Shown here: in pieces, positions 50,314 through 57,095 of the stretch
How positions within the stretch are numbered: position 1 is the first letter of the stretch
How the letters are laid out: every line of letters starts with the position of its first letter
NCBI GenBank assembly: GCA_014360565.1
Contig: JACIXH010000011.1
Location: forward strand, 1-57,095
Length of the DNA: 57,095 bases
Origin: Nocardia sp.
Lineage (GTDB): Bacteria > Actinomycetota > Actinomycetes > Mycobacteriales > Mycobacteriaceae
Reading direction: 5' to 3'
Position numbers and translations under genes: made by a program
The notes under the pieces: model-generated
What the model saw: only the letters and a program-made list of their open reading frames with translations
Database searches by the model: none
What the model was told of the DNA's origin: nothing

Positions 50314-52116
50314 TTGTCTGCCGCAGCCGGACTGCAGACCGCGACGGTGAAGCATCCGGATGTGATGGCTCCAGTGATCGCACTGGTCGACGAATTGCGG
50401 GAACTGGTCCGCTCGGGCGGCCGCAACGACCTCGACGCCCGCCTCGGCATGGTGCGGGCCAGGCTCAGCGATCCGCGGGTTCGGATCGTCGTCGTCGGTG
50501 AGCCGCAGGCGGGGATGAGCACGCTGGTCAACAGCATGGTCGGCTCCCCGGTCAGCGCCACCGACGGCAGTCCCAGCGTCCCGGTGATCGTCGAATACGG
50601 CCCGGCGCCGAAGGCGACGCTGGTGAAGTCGGCGCCGGGCAGCCGGGTCGAACGGGTGCCGGTCGACCCGCTGAATCCGTTGCAGGCGCTGACCACCCTC
50701 GGCGTGCTGCGCGCCGAGTTCGCCGAGCCGAGCCGGCTGCTCGCCGACGGTCTGGTCGTGATGGACGCGCCGGGCGCGGCTGCCCACGAGGCTGCCGCGT
50801 GGTCGATGATCGCGGCCGCCGACGTGGTCCTCTACGCCGCGGATTCCGCCGCCGAACTCACCGAGGCCCAACTGGACTATCTGCGCCGGGTCGAACGGGT
50901 GTGCCCGTCGGTGATCTGCGCGCTCACCAAGATCGACCGCAATCCGCACTGGTCGCTCACCCAGCGGCGCAATCGCGCGCTGCTCGACGGTGCCGGGCTG
51001 AACTTCGCGGTGGCTCCCGTTTCCGCGCTGCTGCACCGGGAGGCCACCGAGCGCGGCGACCAGCAGCGTGACGCCGAGTCGGGAGTGCCCCAGCTCATCG
51101 ATCACCTGCGGGAATATGTTGTCGCCCAGGCTGATTCGGTGGCAGTGGGCGCCGCGGTGCGCGATATCGCGCTGGTCACCGACCAGCTCACCGTCACCCT
51201 GCGGGCCGAGTCGGATACGCTGCGCGACCCGCGCAGGCGCGCCGAGATCACCCAGCGCCTCGCCGCCGCGCGCACCACCGCCGATCAGCTGCGCCAGCGC
51301 ACCGCCACCTGGCAGGTCACCCTCGTCGACGGCAGTTCCGAGCTCAGCGCCGATATCGACCACGATTTGCGCCACCGGCTGCGCAGCCTGGTCCGCGAGG
51401 CCGAGGCCGAGATCACCCGCACCGATCCGGCCCGCAAGTGGGCCGATTTCGCCTCCGAACTCGACGCCCGGATCTGCGAGGCGGTCGAGGAGAATTTCGT
51501 GATGGCCCACTATCGCGCCGTCGAGCTCACCGAGCAGGTGGCCTCGAAGTTCCCGCCCGACAACCGGACGCCGCCGCTGCCCGAACTACGGCTGACCAAC
51601 CCCAGCGAGGTCCTCGAACCGGTCCAGCCGCTGGAACCTCTCGACAGCGCCAAAGCCGGTGTGGGGCAACAGCTGCTCACCGCGCTGCGTGGCTCCTACG
51701 GCGGCATCCTGATGGTCGGTCTGGCTACCAGTCTGCTCGGCATGTCCCTGGTCAACTGGTACTCCGCGGGCGCGGGCGTGCTGCTGGGCGTGAACGCGCT
51801 CTGGGACGACCGCAAGAACCGCAAACAGCGCAGGCAGGCCGAGGCCAAGGTGGCCGTCGCCCGACTGGCCGACGACGTGATCTTCCAGGTGGGCAAGGAG
51901 TCCCGCAACCGCCTGCGCTCGCTGCAACGCGTGCTGCGCGATCACTACACCGAGATCGCCGCCGAAGTGGGCCGCACCGCCGACGAGGCACTGCGGGCCG
52001 CCGAGGAGACCGGTCTGCGCTACGGCGACCACCGCGAACTGCGCATCACCGAGATCGACGCGGGCCTGCGCACGGTGGCCGGGCTACGAGCCCGTGCCGA
52101 ACGACTCTCCTACTGA
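50314..52116 (+). CDS. IniA/IniC-like bacterial dynamin-family GTPase with altered P-loop
   Basis: A 600-aa protein. TTG 50314 follows AGGAACAG. GTPase domain: P-loop region VVVGEPQAGMSTLVNSM, where the usual Lys before Ser/Thr is Met; G3-like MDAPG; and G4 TKID. A long helical middle follows, and a hydrophobic paddle-like segment (GILMVGLATSLLGMSLVNWYSAGAGVLLG, about 470-500), then a coiled helical end. Isoniazid-induced IniA/IniC proteins of mycobacteria have this architecture and act on membranes. The P-loop change would weaken nucleotide binding, so it may serve as the inactive partner of a second GTPase. Confidence 0.8.
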   Translation: MSAAAGLQTATVKHPDVMAPVIALVDELRELVRSGGRNDLDARLGMVRARLSDPRVRIVVVGEPQAGMSTLVNSMVGSPVSATDGSPSVPVIVEYGPAPKATLVKSAPGSRVERVPVDPLNPLQALTTLGVLRAEFAEPSRLLADGLVVMDAPGAAAHEAAAWSMIAAADVVLYAADSAAELTEAQLDYLRRVERVCPSVICALTKIDRNPHWSLTQRRNRALLDGAGLNFAVAPVSALLHREATERGDQQRDAESGVPQLIDHLREYVVAQADSVAVGAAVRDIALVTDQLTVTLRAESDTLRDPRRRAEITQRLAAARTTADQLRQRTATWQVTLVDGSSELSADIDHDLRHRLRSLVREAEAEITRTDPARKWADFASELDARICEAVEENFVMAHYRAVELTEQVASKFPPDNRTPPLPELRLTNPSEVLEPVQPLEPLDSAKAGVGQQLLTALRGSYGGILMVGLATSLLGMSLVNWYSAGAGVLLGVNALWDDRKNRKQRRQAEAKVAVARLADDVIFQVGKESRNRLRSLQRVLRDHYTEIAAEVGRTADEALRAAEETGLRYGDHRELRITEIDAGLRTVAGLRARAERLSY

Positions 52117-52146
52117 ACCCCGGGCACCAGCTGACGCCCGCGGGCT

Positions 52147-54114
52147 TCAGGGTCGGTGCGTCGGGGTGTGCGCGGGCTGGAACTGACCCGCGTTGCGCTG
52201 ATCCTCGGCCCGGATCACGTGGGTCACCGCGTTGATCAGCGCCAGATGGGTGAAGGCCTGCGGGAAGTTGCCCAGGTGGCGACCGGTGCGTGAGTCGATC
52301 TCCTCGGCGTAGAGGCGCAGCGGGCTGGCCAGCCCGAGCAGCCGCTCGCACAGATTGGTGGCCCGTTCGAGTTCGCCGATCTCCACCAGTGCCGAGACCA
52401 GCCAGAACGAGCAGATCGTGAACGTGCCCTCCTCGCCCACCAGGCCGTCGTCGGTGGTTTCCGTGCGATAGCGCAGCACCAGCCCGTTGACGGTGAGGTG
52501 ATCGGCGATGGCGAGTACTGTCGCGCGGATGCGCGGGTCGTCGGGCGGCAGAAAGCGCGTCAGCACCACCAACAGCAGCGAGGCGTCGAGGGTGTCGCCG
52601 CCGTAGGTCTGGGTGAACACGCCCTGCTCACTGACGCCGAACTCGAGGACGTCGGCCCGGATCTCCTCGGCGACCTCGAACCATTCGGCGGCGCGTTCGC
52701 GCAGGCCGTGTAACTCCGCCAGCCGAGCGCCGCGATCCAGCGCCACCCAGCACATCACCTTCGACGAGGTGAAGTTCTGCGGTTCGCCGCGCACCTCCCA
52801 GATCCCGCGATCGGGTTTGCGCCAGTTCTCGATCGCCGCCTGCACGGTGCGTTCCAGCAACGGCCACAACGATTCCGGCACCTGGCCGCGTGACTTCACG
52901 TGCAGGTACACCGCGTCGAGCATGGTGCCCCAGATGTCGTGCTGGTCCTGGTCGTAGGCGGCGTTGCCGATGCGCACCGGGCGCGCGCCGTCGTAGCCGG
53001 ACAGGTTCGGCAGCTCGTATTCGGTGATCAGGCGTTCGCCGCCGATTCCGTAGAGCACCTGCAGCGGCACCGCGCCCCCGTTGTCACCGGTGGTGACATC
53101 GTCGAGGAAGGCGAAGAAGTCGTTGGCCTCGCGGTCGAGCCCGAGGGTGTACAGACCCCACAGCGCGAAACTCGCATCGCGCACCCAGGTATAGCGGTAG
53201 TCCCAGTTGCGTTCGCCGCCAGGGGTTTCCGGAAGTGAGGTGGTGGACGCCGCGAGCAGCGCGCCGGTGGGCGCGTAGGTGAGCCCTTTGAGCGTGAGCG
53301 CGCTGCGCTGCAGGTAGCTGCGCCACGGATGGTCGGGGAAGTCGCCCTGGGTGATCCAGCGGCGCCAGCACTCGGCCGTGGCCCACATCTTCTGCGCCGC
53401 TTCGTCGAAGGTGGCGGGCGCGGGCAGTTCCGACCAGGTCAGTGCGACGAACACCTGGTCGCCCTCGGCCATCCTGGTGCGGGCACGAGCCTCCCTGCCC
53501 TCCAGGCCGAGTCGCAGGTCGGTGGTGAGAACCAGCGACGGCGCGCCCTCCGGATCGATCGATGCCCGCGCGGTGGCCTGCTCGTAGACCTTGCCGGTGT
53601 ACTCCCATTCGGCCCCGCCCTGGTGGTAGTCGAAGGAGGGCTGGCAGCTCATCTCCAGCTCGACCGTGCCGCTCACACATTTGACCGTGCGCAACAGCAC
53701 GTGTTCGGCGTCCCAGTCCATCGGGGTACGGCGGTGGGTCTTGGACCGCGAAATGTTGTTGTGCCAGGGGCCGAGCACGAGCGCGTCGCGCACGATCAGC
53801 CAGCCGGTTTCGGTCTGCCAGGTGGTTTCCAAGATCATCCCGCCGGGCAGATAGCGCCGCGCCGCGGGAACGTTCTTGCCGTAGGGGCCGATGCGGAAAT
53901 GCCCGGCGCTGCGGTCGAGGACAGCACCGAAGATACTGGGGGAGTCGGGGCGCGGCACGCACATCCACTCCACCGAACCGCTGCTGGCGACCAGACAGTT
54001 GGTCTCACAGTCGGAGAGGAAGGCGTAGTCGTCGATCGGCGGAAATGCGCCACGACGGCCGCTGGAGGAGACCGGACTCAGAACCGGCAGGTTGTCAGCG
54101 CTGGAAGACTCCAT
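52147..54114 (-). CDS. GH15 family glycoside hydrolase (trehalase-like, Rv2402 type)
   Basis: A 655-aa protein. An N-terminal beta-sandwich (FPPIDDYAFLSDCETNCLVASSGSVEWMCVPRPDSPSIFG) leads to an (alpha/alpha)6 barrel with the GH15 motifs NWDYRYTWVRDASF near residue 315 and AYDQDQHDIWGTMLDAVY, and acid/base candidates near DRGIWE and EEGTF. Mycobacterial relatives hydrolyse trehalose; Rv2402 lies near lepA and subI in M. tuberculosis, as here. Soluble and cytoplasmic, no signal. Supports a core location for this part of the window. Confidence 0.93.
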   Translation of the reverse strand: MESSSADNLPVLSPVSSSGRRGAFPPIDDYAFLSDCETNCLVASSGSVEWMCVPRPDSPSIFGAVLDRSAGHFRIGPYGKNVPAARRYLPGGMILETTWQTETGWLIVRDALVLGPWHNNISRSKTHRRTPMDWDAEHVLLRTVKCVSGTVELEMSCQPSFDYHQGGAEWEYTGKVYEQATARASIDPEGAPSLVLTTDLRLGLEGREARARTRMAEGDQVFVALTWSELPAPATFDEAAQKMWATAECWRRWITQGDFPDHPWRSYLQRSALTLKGLTYAPTGALLAASTTSLPETPGGERNWDYRYTWVRDASFALWGLYTLGLDREANDFFAFLDDVTTGDNGGAVPLQVLYGIGGERLITEYELPNLSGYDGARPVRIGNAAYDQDQHDIWGTMLDAVYLHVKSRGQVPESLWPLLERTVQAAIENWRKPDRGIWEVRGEPQNFTSSKVMCWVALDRGARLAELHGLRERAAEWFEVAEEIRADVLEFGVSEQGVFTQTYGGDTLDASLLLVVLTRFLPPDDPRIRATVLAIADHLTVNGLVLRYRTETTDDGLVGEEGTFTICSFWLVSALVEIGELERATNLCERLLGLASPLRLYAEEIDSRTGRHLGNFPQAFTHLALINAVTHVIRAEDQRNAGQFQPAHTPTHRP

Positions 54115-54254
54115 ACCCCATCATCACGGCGGTGCGCGCCCGCGTCCACCGATGCGGGCGGCGGTCTCGGCGGATCGGCTGGTCGCGGGCAGGAATTCGG
54201 CTGCGCCGATGCGGGTGGCGAGGCGGTTCACGGCGAGCGACTACGCTGGTCGAC

Positions 54255-54488
54255 GTGCAACGGATCGCAGGCTGGTGGGACGGGTTCGAACTCTGGGTAG
54301 CCGGGCTGCCCTTCATTCCGCAGTTTCTCGTGGTGTTGGTCGGGATGGTGCCGATCAGCTTCGCCATCGCCTTCCTGCTCGACCGGAGCCTGCGCGCGAT
54401 CTTCGGTGTCCTGCGCCGTGACGAGGGTGCTGAGGCGATACCGGCGGTCGCCGCCGAACGGTCGACCGTGGGCAGCGGTGTCCGCTGA
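54255..54488 (+). CDS. Small conserved-type membrane protein
   Basis: A 77-aa protein. GTG 54255 begins QRIAGWWDGFELWVAGLPFIPQFLVVLVGMVPISFAIAFLLD, one long hydrophobic segment (about residues 20-42), then a basic and flexible tail. Its place between the GH15 gene and the M48 region recalls small membrane protein genes near Rv2401 in M. tuberculosis. Stop overlaps the next start (TGATG). Confidence 0.7.
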   Translation: MQRIAGWWDGFELWVAGLPFIPQFLVVLVGMVPISFAIAFLLDRSLRAIFGVLRRDEGAEAIPAVAAERSTVGSGVR

Positions 54489-54565
54489 TGCCACGGTCTC
54501 GCGTTCAGCTCGCGCTCATCGGCTTGCTCGTACTGGTCGTCATCGCCTGGTTCTTCACCCGCTGA
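54488..54565 (+). CDS. 25-residue single-helix membrane peptide
   Basis: ATG 54488 overlaps the stop of the preceding small membrane gene (TGATG). The chain is RSR plus a hydrophobic stretch (VQLALIGLLVLVVIAW) and a short FFTR end, a single membrane helix. Translational coupling to its neighbour supports it being real, and small genes like this are usually missed. Function unknown; it may modulate the preceding protein. Confidence 0.6.
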   Translation: MPRSRVQLALIGLLVLVVIAWFFTR

Positions 54566-54575
54566 TTCCGACCGG

Positions 54576-55625
54576 CTAGTTCTTGCGCCAGTCGTCGAAT
54601 CGTTTGCCCAGGTCGGAGACGGTGCGCCCGAATTCCTGGCCCACGGTGTTCACGGCTGAGCCCACATCGCGGCCCAGGTCACGGACGGTGCGGACCAGCA
54701 TGTCCTCGGATTGGTCGAATGTCTCGCGGTAGTTGCGGGCCGCTTCCTTCACCTCGTCGCTGATCTTCGCGTTCTTGTCGTGTTCGCGGCGCGGGTAGCT
54801 GCCGCCGAGGACACGTTCGTAGTCGCCGGATTGGATCCAGCGCCGTAGCTCGGCCGCGCGCAGCACCGAGAACGGATGCGACTGCAGTTCGAGGTTGAGT
54901 AGCTTGAGGACGCCGTCGCGCAGGTCGCCCGAGCGCATGTAGTCGTCGGCTTGGTCGAGAAAGGCGCCGTGGTTCATCTCGTGCAGCCACGCGCCGCCCG
55001 CGGTCTTCATGTGCACCCGCACCGAGGCCTCGACGTCCTGGCAGCAGAGCAGGCCCGCCCGGTCGCCGGACAGCTCCGACTTGCGTCTCCACTCCATCAG
55101 CGCCGCCACGATCGCGCGCAGCGCCCAGCCGCCGACGGGCATCCAGCCGACCGAGGCGGACAGCCGCATCAGGTGCATGAGCATCGTGCGATATACCGCG
55201 TGCCCGGACAAAGCGTGGCCGAGTTCGTGGCCGACGACGAAACGCAGTTCCTCGGTGTCCATCAGTTCGAGCAGGCCGGTGGTGAGCACGATGAACGGCT
55301 TGTCCATCCCGATGGTGAACGCGTTCACCGAGGGATCCTGGAGCACGAACATCTCCGGCGTCGACTGTGCGTCGAGCACGCTGACACAGTCCGCGCGCAG
55401 CTGGTGCAGGGTGCGGAACTGGCGATCGTCGACCCGCACGGCGGTCGCCAGATACATCAATCGGTGCTGGCGCTCGCGCAGCAATCCCGACAGTGCCCGC
55501 AGCACCGTGTCGAAGCCGCTCAGCGACCGCAGCGCCACCAGCGCGGTGCGGTCGGCGGGGTGTTCCCAAGTGCGCGTGCTGATCTCCGGGAAACGCGTGC
55601 GTACCCGGTCTGGAGTCATGGTCAT
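54576..55625 (-). CDS. M48 family metallopeptidase (HtpX-like)
   Basis: A 349-aa protein. Zinc motif HELGHALSGH (HExxH) near residue 135 with the upstream PSVNAFTIGMDKPFIVLTTGLLELMDTEELRFVV that is typical of M48 enzymes; a Glu-rich ELSGDRAGLLC gives the third ligand region. A hydrophobic segment follows the motif. The C-terminal 100 residues are an unusual charged helix (SDEVKEAARNYRETFDQSEDM...DLGKRFDDWRKN). Likely membrane quality control. ATG 55625 is chosen with AGGGGGGA upstream. Confidence 0.9.
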   Translation of the reverse strand: MTMTPDRVRTRFPEISTRTWEHPADRTALVALRSLSGFDTVLRALSGLLRERQHRLMYLATAVRVDDRQFRTLHQLRADCVSVLDAQSTPEMFVLQDPSVNAFTIGMDKPFIVLTTGLLELMDTEELRFVVGHELGHALSGHAVYRTMLMHLMRLSASVGWMPVGGWALRAIVAALMEWRRKSELSGDRAGLLCCQDVEASVRVHMKTAGGAWLHEMNHGAFLDQADDYMRSGDLRDGVLKLLNLELQSHPFSVLRAAELRRWIQSGDYERVLGGSYPRREHDKNAKISDEVKEAARNYRETFDQSEDMLVRTVRDLGRDVGSAVNTVGQEFGRTVSDLGKRFDDWRKN

Positions 55626-55933
55626 AGGATGAAATCCCCCCTTGTCGTGGAACTCTCGTCGATGCGACCCATCATGGCCCACTCTGTTACAGTCTGCCTG
55701 TGTCGTCGAGTGTCGCCCCGCAGATCCGCCATGAGCTGGCGTTGATCGCTGTCGGCAACCTCGCTGTCGCAGACATCCTCTGTCGATGATCGGCCACCGG
55801 ACTCGTCTGCGCGTTCCTGCCCAGTAGACTGGCGCGCGCTTTCCTTTCGCAGTCGTAGTTCGTCACTGTCCGGGCCGCAGGCCCGAGTCGCGCCAACTGT
55901 CGTGCATTCCGCAACCGACAGGTCTACCGATCG
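55626..55933. other. Divergent promoter region of the M48 gene and subI
   Basis: About 310 bp without a convincing gene. I looked for a sulfur-responsive riboswitch or CysB-like palindrome and see none. Promoters for both neighbours should be here. Confidence 0.4.
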
Positions 55934-57064
55934 ATGAGCGTCCGCCTGCCGCGACTGAAGATGTTGCGCCGCAGGTCCTTCCGAAAGGTTCACCACCCCG
56001 TGTCTGCCAAGTTGTCTTCCCGCACCTGGATCGGTTCGCGTCGCCGCGTCGCCGCCATCGCCGTCACCGCCGTCGCCACGCTGGCGCTGACCGCGTGCGG
56101 CGGTGGGGCCAGTGACTCGACCGACGGCAGCGACGTCGTGGCCGACGGCAGCGGCGGCACCGTGCGCCTCTACGCCTACGCCGTGCCCAAGCCCGGCTTC
56201 GACAAGGTCGTGCCCGAGTTCAACAAGACCGAAGCGGGCAAGGATGTGGCGGTACCGCCCTCCTACGGTCCCTCGGGCGACCAGTCACGCAAGGTCAAAG
56301 ACGGCGCCGAAGCCGACGTCGTGAACTTCTCGGTCGAACCCGACATCACCCGCCTGGTCGAGGCGGGCCTGGTCGAGGAGAGCTGGAACGCCGACGCCAC
56401 CCGGGGCATCCCGTTCGGCTCGGTCGTCACTTTGGTGGTCCGCGAGGGTAACCCCAAGGGCATCAAGGACTGGGACGACCTGCTGAAGCCGGGTATCGAG
56501 GTCGTCACCCCGAACCCGTTCAGCTCGGGCTCGGCCAAGTGGAACCTGCTCGCGCCCTACGCCGCCAAGAGCGACGGCGGCAAGAATCAGCAGGCCGGTC
56601 TGGACTACCTGGCGCAGCTGATCTCGCCCGAACACGTGCGGGTGCAGCCCAAGTCGGGCCGCGAGGCCACCGAGACCTTCCTGCAGGGCACCGGTGACGT
56701 GCTGCTGAGCTACGAGAACGAAGCGATCTTCTCCGAGCGCAACGGCGATCCGATCGAGCACATCAACCCGCCGACCACCTTCAAGATCGAGAACCCCGTC
56801 GCGGTGCTGAAGAACTCCAAGAACCTGGCCAAGGCCACCGCGTTCCGCGACTTCCTGTTCACCGCCGAAGGGCAGAAGGCGTGGGCGCAGGCAGGCTTCC
56901 GCCCGGTCGATCCGAAGGTCGCCGCCGAGTTCGCCGCGGACTTCCCGACCCCGGCGAAACTGTGGACCATCGACGATCTCGGTGGCTGGAAAGCAGTCGA
57001 CCAGGATCTGTTCGCGCAGGGCACCGGCAAGGTCGCCGCCATCTACGACCAGGCCACCAAGTAG
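55934..57064 (+). CDS. subI: Sulfate ABC transporter substrate-binding lipoprotein
   Basis: A 376-aa protein. A basic N-terminus, then a hydrophobic core and lipobox LTAC near residue 55. The mature part is the sulfate/thiosulfate-binding type: VRLYAYAVPKPGFDKVVPEF, PPSYGPSGDQSRKV, DVVNFSVEPDITRL, TPNPFSSGSAKWNLLAPYA, and FLFTAEGQKAWAQAGFRPV. It delivers sulfate to the CysTWA permease; cysTWA would follow outside the window. ATG 55934 is the only ATG; the in-frame GTG 56000 gives a shorter and more usual signal peptide and may be the true start. lepA, GH15 and subI occur in the same neighbourhood in M. tuberculosis (Rv2404c-Rv2400c). Confidence 0.93.
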   Translation: MSVRLPRLKMLRRRSFRKVHHPVSAKLSSRTWIGSRRRVAAIAVTAVATLALTACGGGASDSTDGSDVVADGSGGTVRLYAYAVPKPGFDKVVPEFNKTEAGKDVAVPPSYGPSGDQSRKVKDGAEADVVNFSVEPDITRLVEAGLVEESWNADATRGIPFGSVVTLVVREGNPKGIKDWDDLLKPGIEVVTPNPFSSGSAKWNLLAPYAAKSDGGKNQQAGLDYLAQLISPEHVRVQPKSGREATETFLQGTGDVLLSYENEAIFSERNGDPIEHINPPTTFKIENPVAVLKNSKNLAKATAFRDFLFTAEGQKAWAQAGFRPVDPKVAAEFAADFPTPAKLWTIDDLGGWKAVDQDLFAQGTGKVAAIYDQATK

Positions 57065-57095
57065 TCGGTGACCGGGCTCACACGCGATACTGGAC

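Noticed and set aside
54275-54300. T-arm-like string GGTTCGAACTC suggesting a tRNA
   Set aside because: No acceptor or anticodon stems around it; the string lies inside the coding frame of the 77-aa membrane protein.

Overview
The window is high-GC actinobacterial DNA, most likely Nocardia or a close mycolic-acid relative. The right end (43.6-57.1 kb) keeps a mycobacterial-type core order: lepA, a PrrA/PrrB-like two-component pair, an ini-like pair with a dynamin-type GTPase, a GH15 trehalase-like hydrolase, two tiny membrane proteins, an M48 protease and the sulfate-binding lipoprotein SubI. I recognise no normal core gene order to the left of lepA. I read 1-43,547 as one integrative and conjugative element whose left end lies outside the window. 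A tyrosine recombinase gene stops 50 bp before the lepA start.

Region 1 (1-20 kb) is a copper-resistance island. It encodes a BlaI-type repressor, an M56 membrane protease, an lpqS-cysK2-MFS operon like the copper-responsive one of M. tuberculosis, a YcnI/DUF1775 protein, cupredoxins, a TauE/SafE-cupredoxin fusion, one intact and one frameshifted CopZ, a CopA P-type ATPase, an 18-Cys Csp-type copper-storage protein, a full-length SerA, an M23 peptidase and a DUF305 lipoprotein. Two regulatory signals are visible. One is a 19-bp box, CTAC-N11-GTAG, found about nine times, nearly always between genes; I assign it to the BlaI repressor. The other is a 17-bp CsoR/RicR-type palindrome found three times, although no CsoR gene is in the window.

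Three of the CTAC-N11-GTAG boxes sit at the head of a repeated structured non-coding element of about 140-150 nt (two copies on + at 6.84 and 7.80 kb, one on - at 18.9 kb). The copies share the start CTTGYG, a stem whose bases covary around a UCCC(U)UCAUC loop, and a terminal GUGGGGCGA stem. Two very small Met-rich ORFs with near-perfect Shine-Dalgarno sequences (21 codons at 70-135, 26 codons at 19866-19946) were also found by eye. The repressor, boxes, RNAs and micropeptides together look like an undescribed copper-response circuit.

Region 2 (20.4-35.9 kb, all on -) is a conjugation block with mostly overlapping genes: coupling protein, a coupling-protein-like paralogue without a P-loop, VirB4, SCO6880, a TrbL/VirB6-like protein, two paired small families, a transglycosylase/NlpC protein, a cutinase and a large secreted protein. 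No relaxase is present. Region 3 (36.6-40.7 kb) is a tightly overlapping ImmA-like protease, DUF6545-like membrane protein and cytochrome P450 operon, facing two HTH regulators. Region 4 (41.0-43.5 kb) holds two excisionase-like HTH proteins around an unknown gene, then the integrase. All assignments come from reading the sequence; no searches were run.
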